From Ectobacillus sp048976805 (GTDB taxonomy: Bacteria > Bacillota > Bacilli > Bacillales > Bacillaceae_G), in assembly GCA_048976805.1 (NCBI GenBank), contig JBHGUR010000101.1:1-64000 (forward strand): 64,000 bases of DNA, in the 5' to 3' direction. Shown in pieces: positions 17,498 through 26,612 of this stretch. The position numbers and the translations under genes were made by a program. How positions within the stretch are numbered: position 1 is the stretch's first letter; each line of letters starts with the position of its first letter. Under the pieces are notes generated by a model, which saw only the letters and a list, made by a program, of their open reading frames with translations, made no database searches and had not been told where the DNA came from.

Positions 17498-18594
17498 AAG
17501 GAAGAGTGCTATTAATTGGAACGGGGTTAATTGGCTGCTCGGTTGCTTTAGCGATTAAACATTTTCATGAAGCAACGATAATAGGTTATGATGTAAATGT
17601 TGAGCATTGTAAGCTGGCAAAATCATTGCAAACGATTGACGATTGGACAACAGAACTAGAGGCGGAGGCAGAACAAGCCGATTTGATTTTATTGGCGGCG
17701 CCCGTCCAAGAAACGGTAAATTTGCTTGAGCGGCTGGCTGGCTGTAAATTGAAAGAAAATGCCATTGTTACTGATGTAGGAAGCACGAAGGTACAAATCA
17801 TGGAGAAGGCCGCCTGCTTGCGCGAGCGGGGAATTGTGTTTATCGGCGGCCATCCGATGGCAGGCTCTCATAAAACGGGAGCAGGAAGCGCGAAAGCACA
17901 CTTATTTGAAAATGCATTTTATATATTAACGCCGCATGAAGATACAAGCGAACAAGAGGTTGGGAAATTAAAGGAATGGCTTCGCGGCACGAAAGCGCAC
18001 TTTTTAGTGATGGATGCAAAACAACATGATATGCTCACGGGAGTCGTTAGCCATTTTCCGCACGTTATTGCCGCAAGCCTTGTGCGCCAGGTAAAGCACC
18101 ATGCTGATCAAAATGAGCTCATTAATGGGCTGGCGGCCGGCGGCTTCCGGGATATTACGCGGATCGCCTCAAGCAATCCGTTTATGTGGAAAGATATTGT
18201 TGCCCACAATAAGGAGAATTTGGTAGAGCTTTTGGATGAATGGCTGGGAGAAATGCGCACTGTAAGAGATATGGTCGCAAACGGGAAGGAAGATGAATTA
18301 TATCAATATTTCTCCGGTGCCAAGCAGTATCGGGATTCTTTGCCGATTCGTTCGAAAGGCGCTATTCCAGCCTTTTACGATTTGTACGTAGATGTATTGG
18401 ACCGCGCTGGGGTCATTTCCCATATTACCACTCTACTAGCCAATGAAAATATAAGCATTACTAACATTCGCATTATTGAAGCGCGTGAAGATGTGTTTGG
18501 CGTGCTGCGCATTAGTTTTCAAACGGAAGATGACAGAAGCCGGGCGAAACAATGCCTAGAAAGACACGGATATGAGACGTATATTACGATGTAG
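17494..18594 (+). CDS. tyrA: Prephenate dehydrogenase with ACT domain
   Basis: A 366-residue NAD-dependent enzyme that makes 4-hydroxyphenylpyruvate for tyrosine. The nucleotide-binding loop is LIGTGLIGCSVALAI at the N-terminus. GGHPMAGSHKTG is the active-site region. The last 75 residues (from DRAGVISHITTLL) form an ACT domain, which typically senses an amino acid, here probably tyrosine. I chose the GTG at 17494, in the hisC stop, with AGAGGAGAAG upstream. Confidence 0.97.
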   Translation: MKGRVLLIGTGLIGCSVALAIKHFHEATIIGYDVNVEHCKLAKSLQTIDDWTTELEAEAEQADLILLAAPVQETVNLLERLAGCKLKENAIVTDVGSTKVQIMEKAACLRERGIVFIGGHPMAGSHKTGAGSAKAHLFENAFYILTPHEDTSEQEVGKLKEWLRGTKAHFLVMDAKQHDMLTGVVSHFPHVIAASLVRQVKHHADQNELINGLAAGGFRDITRIASSNPFMWKDIVAHNKENLVELLDEWLGEMRTVRDMVANGKEDELYQYFSGAKQYRDSLPIRSKGAIPAFYDLYVDVLDRAGVISHITTLLANENISITNIRIIEAREDVFGVLRISFQTEDDRSRAKQCLERHGYETYITM

Positions 18595-18606
18595 GGGTGA
18601 CAGAAG

Positions 18607-19887
18607 ATGAGACTATCGAGAACGGAACAGGGCTTAAATGGAGTTATACAAGTTCCCGGCGATAAATCCATCTCCCATCGCGCTGTGATGTTTGGGGCTA
18701 TTGCGGAGGGAAAAACAACGGTTTCTGGCTTTCTGCCCGGGGAGGATTGCCTTAGCACGATTTCTTGTTTTGAAAAATTAGGTGTCGAAATTAAAAGAGA
18801 GGGGGATTATGTCGAAGTATACGGTAAGGGGCTAAACGGGCTAACGGAGCCAAAGGAAGTATTGGATGTTGGCAATTCCGGTACGACAATTCGCCTTATG
18901 CTGGGCATTTTAGCAAATATGCCGTTTCACTGCACGATTACAGGTGACAGCTCCATAGGGAAAAGGCCGATGAAACGGGTAACCGAGCCGTTAAAAAGCA
19001 TGGGAGCGCGTATAGACGGAAGAGAAAACGGCCAATATACGCCGCTTTGCATTCGCGGCGGAAATATAAAGGGTATGTATTATAGTTCTCCTGTAGCCAG
19101 CGCGCAGGTGAAATCGGCCATTTTGCTGGCCGGCCTTCAGGCTGAAGGAACAACGGTCGTTACTGAGCCGCTGCAATCGCGCGACCATACAGAGCGCATG
19201 CTGCGCGCATTTGGCTGTAAAGTGAAGACGGACGGTTTAACCGTGTCGGTAGAAGGAAAGCAGCAGCTGCGCGCGGCAGCAGTTGAAGTGCCCGGAGATA
19301 TTTCTTCTGCAGCCTTTTTCCTCGTTGCCGGGGCCATTATACCGAATAGCAAAATTACGATGAAAAAGGTAGGGTTAAATGAAACGAGAACCGGCATTCT
19401 CGATGTACTGCGGCAAATGGGCGCTTCTATTATGATTGAAAATGTACAAAATGAAGAGTTTGAACCGTATGGCGACATTACCGTTGAAACATCGCGTTTA
19501 CGGGGCATAGAAATCTCAGGAGCGCTTATTCCCCGCCTTATTGATGAAATCCCTATCATTGCTTTAGCGGCGACCCAGGCTGAAGGAACGACTGTTATTA
19601 AAGATGCCGCCGAGTTAAAAGTGAAAGAAACAAACCGGATTGATAGCGTTGTAAATGAACTGAAAAAAATGGGGGCTGACATAGAAGCGACAGAAGACGG
19701 CATGATTATTCGCGGTAGGTCTGCGTTACATGGCGCACACGTGCATAGCTATGGCGACCATCGGATCGGCATGATGCTGGCGATCGCCGCCTGTTTGGCA
19801 AATGGAGACACAATACTTGCAAATAGCAGCGCGGTTGCTGTCTCTTATCCGAATTTTTTTGAGCAGCTGCAGATGCTTCAAAAATAA
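18607..19887 (+). CDS. aroA: EPSP synthase (aroE in Bacillus naming)
   Basis: A 426-residue 3-phosphoshikimate 1-carboxyvinyltransferase, the step before chorismate synthase. The signatures PGDKSISHRAVMFGAIA and GNSGTTIRLMLGIL are intact, and the motif SIGKRPMKR contains active-site residues. It closes the operon; a strong terminator follows. RBS GGGGTGACAGAAG. Confidence 0.98.
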   Translation: MRLSRTEQGLNGVIQVPGDKSISHRAVMFGAIAEGKTTVSGFLPGEDCLSTISCFEKLGVEIKREGDYVEVYGKGLNGLTEPKEVLDVGNSGTTIRLMLGILANMPFHCTITGDSSIGKRPMKRVTEPLKSMGARIDGRENGQYTPLCIRGGNIKGMYYSSPVASAQVKSAILLAGLQAEGTTVVTEPLQSRDHTERMLRAFGCKVKTDGLTVSVEGKQQLRAAAVEVPGDISSAAFFLVAGAIIPNSKITMKKVGLNETRTGILDVLRQMGASIMIENVQNEEFEPYGDITVETSRLRGIEISGALIPRLIDEIPIIALAATQAEGTTVIKDAAELKVKETNRIDSVVNELKKMGADIEATEDGMIIRGRSALHGAHVHSYGDHRIGMMLAIAACLANGDTILANSSAVAVSYPNFFEQLQMLQK

Positions 19888-19896
19888 GAATTCAAA

Positions 19897-19949
19897 GGAG
19901 CTGACCCAAAAGTCCGCTAAAAGTGGACTTTTGGTCAGCTCTCTTTTTG
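19897..19949 (+). terminator. Terminator of the aro operon
   Basis: A stem of about 18 bp pairs GAGCTGACC-AAAAGTCC with GGACTTTTGGTCAGCTC and runs into a T-rich tail. It ends the aroC-to-aroA operon. The following 190 bases hold a small hairpin at 20042-20070 (CCCTG with CAGGG) and a possible promoter for ypiA (TTGCAT, 18 bases, TAAAAT). Confidence 0.9.
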
Positions 19950-20146
19950 TTTTTACATATTATGTAATATATTGGAATAACTGTTGCGCTCCACCATCTC
20001 ATGGACCATGTGAACCATGTTATCTGGGGGAATGAGGTCTGCCCTGTTGTTTCAAACGGTGGAAACAGGGAAGTGAGGGAGTTCAATTGCATTCTTTTGC
20101 CTATCGCTAGTAAAATAAGAGTATATAAGCAAGAAGGAGAAAAACG

Positions 20147-21409
20147 ATGAATACAATAGAACAAGCGGTTACTTATATTGAACAAGGAAAAATACAGGAA
20201 GGTTTAGACATACTAGAATCACGTGTACAAAGCGGATCTGATGAAGAGAAGTATTACATCGCCCGTTATTATCATGCGCTCGGCTTCATCGATAAAGCAC
20301 TTGAAATTATGGAAGATTTACATTTGCTTTACCCTGAGGAAAGCGAATTTTCGCTATTTCTTGCGGAACTGTACATAGACACAGATGAAGAGGATAAGGC
20401 AATTGAGGTGTTGAATGATATTAGCGAAAAAGATGATGTATACGTACAGGCCTTACTTTTATTAGCCGATTTATACCAAATGCAAGGATTTGATGAGGTA
20501 GCGGAACAAAAGCTGTTAAAAGCCCAGCAGAAGCTTCCAGATGAACCCGTCATCTTTTTTGGTTTAGGGGAGTTTTATAGCAGCAAGGGAGACTTTGCTA
20601 AAGCAATTCCGTATTATCAAGCCTTGCTCCCTGAACATGAGAATATGGGCGAGGTTAATATTCCGCTTCGGCTTGCGGAGTGCCTAAGCTCTCTCGGCCA
20701 ATGGGAGGAGGCAATCGCATATTACGAAACAGGATTGCAAGAGCAGAAAGATATCCATACTTTATTCGGCTATGCTTTTACTTTATACCAGGCGGAGCTG
20801 TATCAACGGGCTATCCCGGTTTTTCTTGAATTGAAGGAGCTTGATCCGCAGTATGCCGGCTTACACCGTTACTTAGCGCATTGCTACGCTAAAGAGGGGA
20901 TGCTTAAAGAAAGCTATGAGATATTGAAGGAAGGCATCGGCATGGACGAGTTTTCTCCCGATGTTTATGTAGGACTCGCGGAAGCAGCCGCTAAGCTTGG
21001 AAAAACCGAAGAAGCAAAAACAGCTCTGCAGGAAGCACTTGCGTTGGATCCGGCCCATTTGGAAGCAGCGTTAAAGTATATTCACGTATTAAAAGAGCAG
21101 GGAAAATATGAAGAGATTGTGGAAACGGTACAAATCGCGGCAGAAAACGGCGAGGAAGATCCGTTTTTATTATGGCATTTAGCGTCCGCTAAAAAAGAGC
21201 TAGAGCTATATTCAGAGGCATTAAAACATTATCGTAATGCATATACTTCTTTTAAGGATAATCCTTCCTTCTTAGAAGAATACGGCCATTTTCTGCTTGA
21301 AGAGGGATTAAGGCAAGAAGCGAAGGACATATTTGTACGTTTGCTACAGCTGGATCCGACACAAGTACACATTGAAGAGTTATTATATAATTTGGAGGAT
21401 TTCCGGTAA
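20147..21409 (+). CDS. ypiA: Tetratricopeptide-repeat protein YpiA
   Basis: A 420-residue soluble protein made almost wholly of tetratricopeptide repeats, for example the ALxLDPxHLEAALKY pattern. About eleven repeats span residues 1-410, and there is no signal peptide. Such proteins act as protein-protein scaffolds. YpiA is the usual neighbour of YpiB/ReoY in bacilli, and the two may work together, but no function is shown by the sequence alone. RBS AAGGAGAAAAACG. The stop is 78 bases before the reoY start. Confidence 0.9.
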   Translation: MNTIEQAVTYIEQGKIQEGLDILESRVQSGSDEEKYYIARYYHALGFIDKALEIMEDLHLLYPEESEFSLFLAELYIDTDEEDKAIEVLNDISEKDDVYVQALLLLADLYQMQGFDEVAEQKLLKAQQKLPDEPVIFFGLGEFYSSKGDFAKAIPYYQALLPEHENMGEVNIPLRLAECLSSLGQWEEAIAYYETGLQEQKDIHTLFGYAFTLYQAELYQRAIPVFLELKELDPQYAGLHRYLAHCYAKEGMLKESYEILKEGIGMDEFSPDVYVGLAEAAAKLGKTEEAKTALQEALALDPAHLEAALKYIHVLKEQGKYEEIVETVQIAAENGEEDPFLLWHLASAKKELELYSEALKHYRNAYTSFKDNPSFLEEYGHFLLEEGLRQEAKDIFVRLLQLDPTQVHIEELLYNLEDFR

Positions 21410-21487
21410 TTGAGAAGGAAACTTGCTGCTGTTTCTTGAATGTTAAAAGAAAAAAGAAAAAGAGGTACAGAGGAGGGACTAAGAGAT

Positions 21488-22024
21488 ATGAATACCCCTG
21501 TTTCTGTGAATGAGAAAAAGGATTTCGTCAAATGGTTTTTAAGCAATTACCAGCTTAAACAGAGGGAATGTGTCTGGATTTTAAACTACTTAATGAGCCA
21601 TGATCAGTTAATGAAAAAAGTACACTTTGTAGAGCACGCAAAGTATTGTCCCCGCGGCCTTGTGATGTCGACAAGCTGTGTTAAAGATGCGCCATTCCAT
21701 TTTTATAAACAAAATGTCATGACGACCGACGCTGAAAAATCGTTTCACGATATCCGCCTGAATAGGGAAGAGGATATTTATATTCAATTGAATTTTAAAT
21801 CCTCTTTTCAAAATGCGAATTACGTAGCAGTGTTGGAAGATAATCCATATTTGCCGAAAAATATGGAGGTTAATGAAAAGGATCGGCTGCTCGCAGAACG
21901 TTTCCTTGAGGAAAGCATTTACTCGTTTCGCCGTGAACGGCTTGCGAGGTTAATTGATGAAGCGCTCGATAACCAAGATGAGCAGGCATTTGCTGAATTA
22001 ACGAGTCAATTAAAAAAGTTATAG
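21488..22024 (+). CDS. reoY: ReoY (YpiB, UPF0302) protein
   Basis: A 178-residue soluble protein of the UPF0302 family, with the conserved FVKWFLSNYQLKQRECVWIL near the N-terminus and DRLLAERFLEESIYSFRRER later. In Listeria, ReoY and ReoM help ClpCP degrade MurA, the first enzyme of cell-wall synthesis; B. subtilis YpiB is the same family. I chose the ATG at 21488, with GAGGAGGGA upstream; an ATG at 21440 would add 16 unsupported residues. A terminator follows. Confidence 0.92.
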   Translation: MNTPVSVNEKKDFVKWFLSNYQLKQRECVWILNYLMSHDQLMKKVHFVEHAKYCPRGLVMSTSCVKDAPFHFYKQNVMTTDAEKSFHDIRLNREEDIYIQLNFKSSFQNANYVAVLEDNPYLPKNMEVNEKDRLLAERFLEESIYSFRRERLARLIDEALDNQDEQAFAELTSQLKKL

Positions 22025-22064
22025 GCAACAGTTTGAATTTTTACAATTTTATGTCAATTGCTAA

Positions 22065-22100
22065 AAGAAAAACCCTCGCTTTTAAGGGTTTTTCTTTTTT
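22065..22100 (+). terminator. Terminator after reoY
   Basis: A stem pairs AGAAAAACCCT with AGGGTTTTTCT and is followed by a T-run. Confidence 0.9.
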
Positions 22101-22154
22101 TTCCATTGTTTATATGGTTTAATAGAAATTGAAGATAGAAAAGGGGGCTTTTTT

Positions 22155-22613
22155 ATGGATTGGACTGCTAAGGATATACAGCTGTATGAACAATCAAAGG
22201 AATATATTGACACAGCTGTTATTCCGTTAATTCCTCTTTCGCTTGGAGCAGACATTGGAAGCGTTGTGCAAAAAGGAGAATTTATTTCTGTCTTGAGCAG
22301 AGAACTCGAGCGGGAATATCGGGGGCGGATTTTGCTTCTCCCACCGTTTACATATATTTCAGGGCAGAAGGAAACGGAAATAAAAAGGTTGCAGCAGTGG
22401 ACCGATATGGCTGTGCATAATGGGCTGCTGCATGTTGTATATTTAACAAGCGATTATGAATGGAAGGATATACCGGAACTTCCAGGAACAACGTTTTGGT
22501 TGCCGGCCCTTCCAATTGGCCAATTAGATCAAAAAGCAAAACGCGACGTTTTGCAATCACAAATTCGTGAAATTATGACAATATTGACTGAAAAGTGGGA
22601 AAATGTAGAATAA
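22155..22613 (+). CDS. ypiF: YpiF family protein (DUF2487)
   Basis: A 152-residue soluble protein beginning MDWTAKDIQLYEQSKEYIDTA, matching DUF2487. It always sits just upstream of qcrABC in bacilli. Its function is unknown; the location suggests a link with the cytochrome bc complex. RBS AAAAGGGGGC. A separate promoter appears before qcrA, so it may not be obligately co-transcribed. Confidence 0.88.
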   Translation: MDWTAKDIQLYEQSKEYIDTAVIPLIPLSLGADIGSVVQKGEFISVLSRELEREYRGRILLLPPFTYISGQKETEIKRLQQWTDMAVHNGLLHVVYLTSDYEWKDIPELPGTTFWLPALPIGQLDQKAKRDVLQSQIREIMTILTEKWENVE

Positions 22614-22647
22614 ATAAATAGTTTGTATGATTATGAGTAGTATGATA

Positions 22648-22676
22648 TTGACCAATAGAGTTGCTTATTATATCAT
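22648..22676 (+). promoter_or_regulatory. Probable sigma-A promoter of qcrABC
   Basis: TTGACC (22648-22653) and TATCAT (22671-22676) are separated by 17 bases, about 72 bases before the qcrA start. Confidence 0.55.
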
Positions 22677-22747
22677 GATAGTGTCCTAGTTTTTCAAGTT
22701 TTGCAAATTGTTAATTTTAAAGGGCTTTATAGAGGGGGGGAATTTTC

Positions 22748-23260
22748 ATGAGCGAGAAAGAACATAGGGTATCACGCCGCCAGTTTCTAAATTATACGCT
22801 AACGGGCGTAGGGGGATTCATGGCTGCAGGGATGCTAATGCCAATGGCGCGTTTTGCGCTGGACCCTGTCTTGAAAAAAGAGGCGGGAACTGACATGGTA
22901 GCAGTTGGCCAGGTGAAAGATATTACGACTGAGCCGAAGCGTTTTGACTTCAAGGTAAAGCAGGTAGACGGGTGGTACAAATCGGACGAGCCAAAATCTG
23001 CATGGGTTTACAAAAATGAAAGCGGAGACATTGTGGCTCTTTCGCCGATATGCAAACATTTGGGGTGTGTGGTGAACTGGAACTCAGACAAGGCACATCC
23101 AAACCAGTTCTATTGTCCGTGCCATGCGGGCCGTTACACAAAAGATGGAGTCAACGTAAAAGGAACGCCGCCGCTTGCACCGCTTGATGTGTATGAAACT
23201 CAGGTCAAGGATGGTACGTTGTATTTAGGAAAAGCGAAGCCGCGTGGAGGTGCAAAATAG
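22748..23260 (+). CDS. qcrA: Menaquinol:cytochrome c reductase, Rieske subunit
   Basis: A 170-residue Rieske iron-sulfur protein of the membrane bc-type complex that passes electrons from menaquinol to cytochrome c. The cluster-binding motifs are CKHLGCVVNW and CPCHAGRY, with both Cys-His pairs present. The N-terminus has a twin arginine (SRRQFLNYTLTG) and one membrane segment, consistent with Tat-dependent folding outside. RBS AGAGGGGGGAATTTTC. It is immediately followed by qcrB. Confidence 0.97.
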   Translation: MSEKEHRVSRRQFLNYTLTGVGGFMAAGMLMPMARFALDPVLKKEAGTDMVAVGQVKDITTEPKRFDFKVKQVDGWYKSDEPKSAWVYKNESGDIVALSPICKHLGCVVNWNSDKAHPNQFYCPCHAGRYTKDGVNVKGTPPLAPLDVYETQVKDGTLYLGKAKPRGGAK

Positions 23261-23935
23261 ATGTTAAACAAAATCTATGATTGGGTAGATGAACGTCTCG
23301 ATATTACACCTTTATGGCGCGACATTGCTGACCACGAGGTGCCGGAGCACGTAAACCCTGCGCACCACTTCTCTGCGTTCGTTTATTGTTTCGGGGGACT
23401 GACATTTTTTGTCACGGTTATCCAAATTTTATCGGGTATGTTCTTAACGATGTACTATGTGCCAGACATTAAAAATGCTTGGGAATCTGTATACTATTTG
23501 CAAAATGAAGTTGCATATGGGCAAATTGTCCGCGGTATGCACCATTGGGGCGCGAGTCTCGTAATCGTTATGATGTTCCTGCATACATTGCGCGTATTTT
23601 TTCAAGGGGCTTATAAAAAGCCTCGCGAGTTAAACTGGATTATTGGGGTTCTTATCTTTGGGGTTATGATGGGATTAGGTTTCACTGGCTACCTTCTTCC
23701 TTGGGATATGAAAGCGTTGTTTGCAACGAAAGTAGGCTTGCAGATTGCGGAGCAAACGCCGCTGATTGGACCTTACGTGAAGACGTTGCTTGCGGGCCAT
23801 CCTGAAATTGTTGGCGCCCAAACGTTAACGCGTTTCTTCGCCATTCATGTATTTTTCTTGCCAGGGGCATTATTGGGATTAATGGCTGCGCACTTCATGA
23901 TTATTCGTAAGCAAGGTATTTCTGGTCCACTGTAA
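23261..23935 (+). CDS. qcrB: Menaquinol:cytochrome c reductase, cytochrome b subunit
   Basis: A 224-residue membrane protein equivalent to the N-terminal half of cytochrome b (b6 type), with four membrane helices. The haem-ligand histidines lie in the RGMHHWGASLVIVMMFLHT segment and in TRFFAIHVFFLPGALLGLM. The enzyme's other cytochrome b helices are in QcrC. It starts right after the qcrA stop (RBS GGAGGTGCAAAATAG within qcrA). Confidence 0.97.
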   Translation: MLNKIYDWVDERLDITPLWRDIADHEVPEHVNPAHHFSAFVYCFGGLTFFVTVIQILSGMFLTMYYVPDIKNAWESVYYLQNEVAYGQIVRGMHHWGASLVIVMMFLHTLRVFFQGAYKKPRELNWIIGVLIFGVMMGLGFTGYLLPWDMKALFATKVGLQIAEQTPLIGPYVKTLLAGHPEIVGAQTLTRFFAIHVFFLPGALLGLMAAHFMIIRKQGISGPL

Positions 23936-23985
23936 GATTTTGTCAGATTACTGGTTTTCATATCGCATTTATAAGGAGGGAGACT

Positions 23986-24753
23986 ATGCATCGCGGTAAA
24001 GGGATGAAGTTTGTCGGTGATTCACGCGTGTCAGCTGTCCGCAAGCCGAACATTCCAAAGGATTATTCGGAATATCCCGGTAAGACGGAAGCATTTTGGC
24101 CCAACTTCCTACTAAAAGAATGGATGGTTGGCGCTGTATTTTTAATTGGATATCTTAGTTTGACGGTTGCACACCCGTCGCCGCTCGAGCGTATGGCGGA
24201 TCCTACTGATACAGGCTACATACCGTTGCCAGACTGGTACTTCTTATTTTTGTATCAGCTTTTAAAGTATTCTTATGCTTCAGGGCCGTATACAGTCATC
24301 GGTGCGTTCATTATGCCTGGTATTGCTGGGGGAGCGTTGCTGTTGGCGCCGTTTATTGACCGCGGGCCGGAGAGACGACCGCTTAAGCGTCCGCTTGCTA
24401 CAGGTTTTATGTTGCTTGCTTTGGCATCTATCGTATTCCTAACTTGGGAATCCGTTGTCAACCATGATTGGGAAGCAGCGAAGAAGCAAGGCGCCATTGT
24501 AAAGACTGTACAAGTGGATAAAGAAGCGGAAGGATATAAAATTGCCCAAAAAAATACATGTTTAACATGTCACGGCGAAAACTTGCAAGGCGGAGCTGCC
24601 GCACCGACTCTTCAAAATCTTACATTAACCCCTGAAGAAATCGCAAAAATTGCGAAAGAAGGGAAAGGCGCCATGCCTAAAGGTGTTTTCAAAGGTACAG
24701 ATGAAGAATTAAAGAAAATGTCAGAGTATATCGCCCAGTATAATAAGAAGTAA
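23986..24753 (+). CDS. qcrC: Menaquinol:cytochrome c reductase, cytochrome b/c fusion subunit
   Basis: A 255-residue protein that joins a subunit-IV-like membrane part (three helices, with DPTDTGYIPLPDWYFLFLYQ) to a C-terminal cytochrome c domain. The haem c motif is CLTCHG and the distal methionine is probably in GKGAMPKG. This fusion is typical of Bacillus bc complexes. It lies 50 bases after qcrB, with RBS AAGGAGGGAGAC. Confidence 0.97.
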   Translation: MHRGKGMKFVGDSRVSAVRKPNIPKDYSEYPGKTEAFWPNFLLKEWMVGAVFLIGYLSLTVAHPSPLERMADPTDTGYIPLPDWYFLFLYQLLKYSYASGPYTVIGAFIMPGIAGGALLLAPFIDRGPERRPLKRPLATGFMLLALASIVFLTWESVVNHDWEAAKKQGAIVKTVQVDKEAEGYKIAQKNTCLTCHGENLQGGAAAPTLQNLTLTPEEIAKIAKEGKGAMPKGVFKGTDEELKKMSEYIAQYNKK

Positions 24754-24760
24754 ACTAAGG

Positions 24761-24788
24761 AACCGGCTGCATATGCAGCCGGTTTTTG
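24761..24788 (+). terminator. Terminator after qcrC
   Basis: The 10-bp stem AACCGGCTGC with GCAGCCGGTT (loop ATAT) is followed by TTTTT. Confidence 0.92.
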
Positions 24789-24807
24789 ATGCCGTTTTTA
24801 TGATTTT

Positions 24808-24952
24808 GGCTCTGTTAAACTTGATTGTTGATTTTTCACTACAGGCGGACGCTTTCCGCGGGTGGGGCCGAGCCGCTTTTCCCGCTGGAGTCGCCGCCTT
24901 TCGTTCCAAATCAACAAATGAATCTAAATCAATATTAGCCTTTAACAGAGCC
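24808..24952 (+). repeat. Mobile repeat copy (145 bp) with 8-bp target duplication
   Basis: A complete short-form copy runs from GGCTCTGTTAAA to TTTAACAGAGCC. Both flanks read ATGATTTT (24800-24807 and 24953-24960), a perfect 8-bp target duplication. The arms are imperfectly complementary over about 70 bases each. It lacks the roughly 40-bp internal block of the copies at 2176 and 36295. It sits between the qcrC terminator and ypjA. Confidence 0.93.
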
Positions 24953-25105
24953 ATGATTTTAGGAGAGAAGGCCCTGATCTCAAGGAGCATAAGCAAGCAG
25001 ATGGCAGATAGTTCAATTGTCATATAACTGCAAAGCCATGTTAACCTTATAAATTTGCTATAATGAAAGTATACATATCTTTTTAGAAAGTCGAGGGAAT
25101 GAATA

Positions 25106-25696
25106 TTGGCATTTTTATATCAACTGCTCCGAGACCGGACGATTATACGATTACTTCTTGTTATTAACATTTTAGGAACTATTTACGGCTATATCTGGTA
25201 TCAATATCAGTTGGCGGAAACGCCGGCGCAGTTTCTTTTATTTGTGCCGGATAGCCCGACAGCCAGTCTGTTTTTTGTGTTTGTGCTATTTGCTTTTTTA
25301 TTGCGGCGCAATTGGGGGCTTGTCGAAGCACTTGCCATCGTTACCCTTTTAAAATATGGCGTATGGGCGGTTGTGATGAACGTGCTTCTTTTTATTGTCG
25401 AGGGGAAGCTGCATTGGACAGGCTATATGCTCATGCTGTCCCACGGCGCTATGGCCTTGCAGGGGCTGCTATACGCGCCGTTTTACCGGGTGAAGCATTG
25501 GCATTTGGTCGTTGCTGCGGTTTGGACGCTGCATAATGATATTATAGACTATGTGTTTCGGCAAATGCCGCATTATGGCGTGTTGGATACATATTATCAG
25601 CCAATTGGCTATTTTACGTTCTGGTTAAGTATTGCTTCTATAGGGGTTGCTTATTATTTATGTGTGCGTCAAAACCGCCTTGCAATGACATTGTAA
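25106..25696 (+). CDS. ypjA: YpjA family membrane protein (DUF1405)
   Basis: A 196-residue membrane protein of the DUF1405 family with about five or six helices; the function is unknown. The start is TTG at 25106 with TCGAGGGA seven bases upstream; the ATG at 25099 is out of frame. It is the usual gene between qcrC and ypjB in bacilli. A sporulation-type promoter for ypjB starts shortly after its stop. Confidence 0.88.
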   Translation: MAFLYQLLRDRTIIRLLLVINILGTIYGYIWYQYQLAETPAQFLLFVPDSPTASLFFVFVLFAFLLRRNWGLVEALAIVTLLKYGVWAVVMNVLLFIVEGKLHWTGYMLMLSHGAMALQGLLYAPFYRVKHWHLVVAAVWTLHNDIIDYVFRQMPHYGVLDTYYQPIGYFTFWLSIASIGVAYYLCVRQNRLAMTL

Positions 25697-25701
25697 ATTT
25701 G

Positions 25702-25730
25702 GTCTATTCTTGTCCACCCTTTCATACACT
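25702..25730 (+). promoter_or_regulatory. Probable sigma-E promoter of ypjB
   Basis: CATACACT (25723-25730) fits the sigma-E -10 consensus. GTCTATT (25702-25708), 14 bases upstream, matches five of seven bases of the -35 consensus. It fits the sporulation role assigned to the YpjB family. Confidence 0.55.
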
Positions 25731-25757
25731 TTATTAGAAGTTGTAGGGGGGACAGGA

Positions 25758-26531
25758 ATGAAAAAGGTCATTGTCGTTATTATATGGGCGCTTCTTTCCC
25801 TTATGCCGCTGCAAATATATGCGGCACCGGCACAGAGGGATAGTCTAAATCAGCTGTTGGACGAGTCGCTACAGCTTGTAAAACAGGAAGAGTACGAGAA
25901 AGCGAAAAAAATTTTAACGTATTTTTCAGAAGATTATGTTGCCAAAGGTGTGTTGCCTGAGCATACCCGCGTTGTTTCTTTAGCATATAACAAGGCTGTT
26001 CAAGCGATGGGGGATGGAACGAGCCAACGGGAGAAAGAAGCTGATATGCTTGCGCTGCGGCTTGCGGTAGATGCGGAGAGCTCAAAATATCAGCCGCTAT
26101 GGCTTAGCCGTCAGGGAGCGGTAATGACAGCATTTTATAAGATGGAGCAAGCGATAAAGCAGGAAGAAGGGACAAAATTTCAACATGCTTTGAATGAATT
26201 TCTATATGAATTTGATATTATTTATCCAAGCTTAGCTATTGATTTGTCGAAAGAGGAATTGCGGCGTATTAATGCCCACCTTTCTTATTTGGAAGAATAT
26301 CGAACTACAATGGCCAAGCATGCGAACGGACAAATGCAAATGAAAGTAATCCGTAAAGATATGGAGGATGTCTTTCGTTATCCAAATAAGGATGAAGCGG
26401 ATCCATCCCTTATTTGGGTTATGATTACAACGGGAGGCATTATTGTGTTTACATTATCTTATGTAGGTTGGAGAAAATATAGAGGAGAGCAGGAAAAGCA
26501 CAAGAAACGGATGCAGTCAAAGGGGCGCTAG
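25758..26531 (+). CDS. ypjB: Sporulation protein YpjB
   Basis: A 257-residue protein of the SpoYpjB family. It has an N-terminal signal peptide (KKVIVVIIWALLSLMPLQIYA), a soluble helical domain, and a C-terminal membrane anchor (LIWVMITTGGIIVFTLSYVGW) followed by a basic tail, so its bulk is outside the membrane. The family is limited to spore formers. I chose the ATG at 25758 after GTAGGGGGGACAG; an upstream in-frame ATG at 25710 precedes the promoter. A sigma-E-like promoter lies just before. Confidence 0.88.
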   Translation: MKKVIVVIIWALLSLMPLQIYAAPAQRDSLNQLLDESLQLVKQEEYEKAKKILTYFSEDYVAKGVLPEHTRVVSLAYNKAVQAMGDGTSQREKEADMLALRLAVDAESSKYQPLWLSRQGAVMTAFYKMEQAIKQEEGTKFQHALNEFLYEFDIIYPSLAIDLSKEELRRINAHLSYLEEYRTTMAKHANGQMQMKVIRKDMEDVFRYPNKDEADPSLIWVMITTGGIIVFTLSYVGWRKYRGEQEKHKKRMQSKGR

Positions 26532-26612
26532 AGCAAGACCGTGCATATTCGTTGACAACTGATTGCCAGGAAAATAGAATGAATAGTACTACAACATCAT
26601 TGGAGGATGAAT

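Noticed and set aside
19137..19703. A long minus-strand open frame of 188 codons inside aroA
   Set aside because: It is a shadow of a well-conserved gene on the plus strand, with low-complexity Ser/Thr-rich translation and no ribosome binding site.
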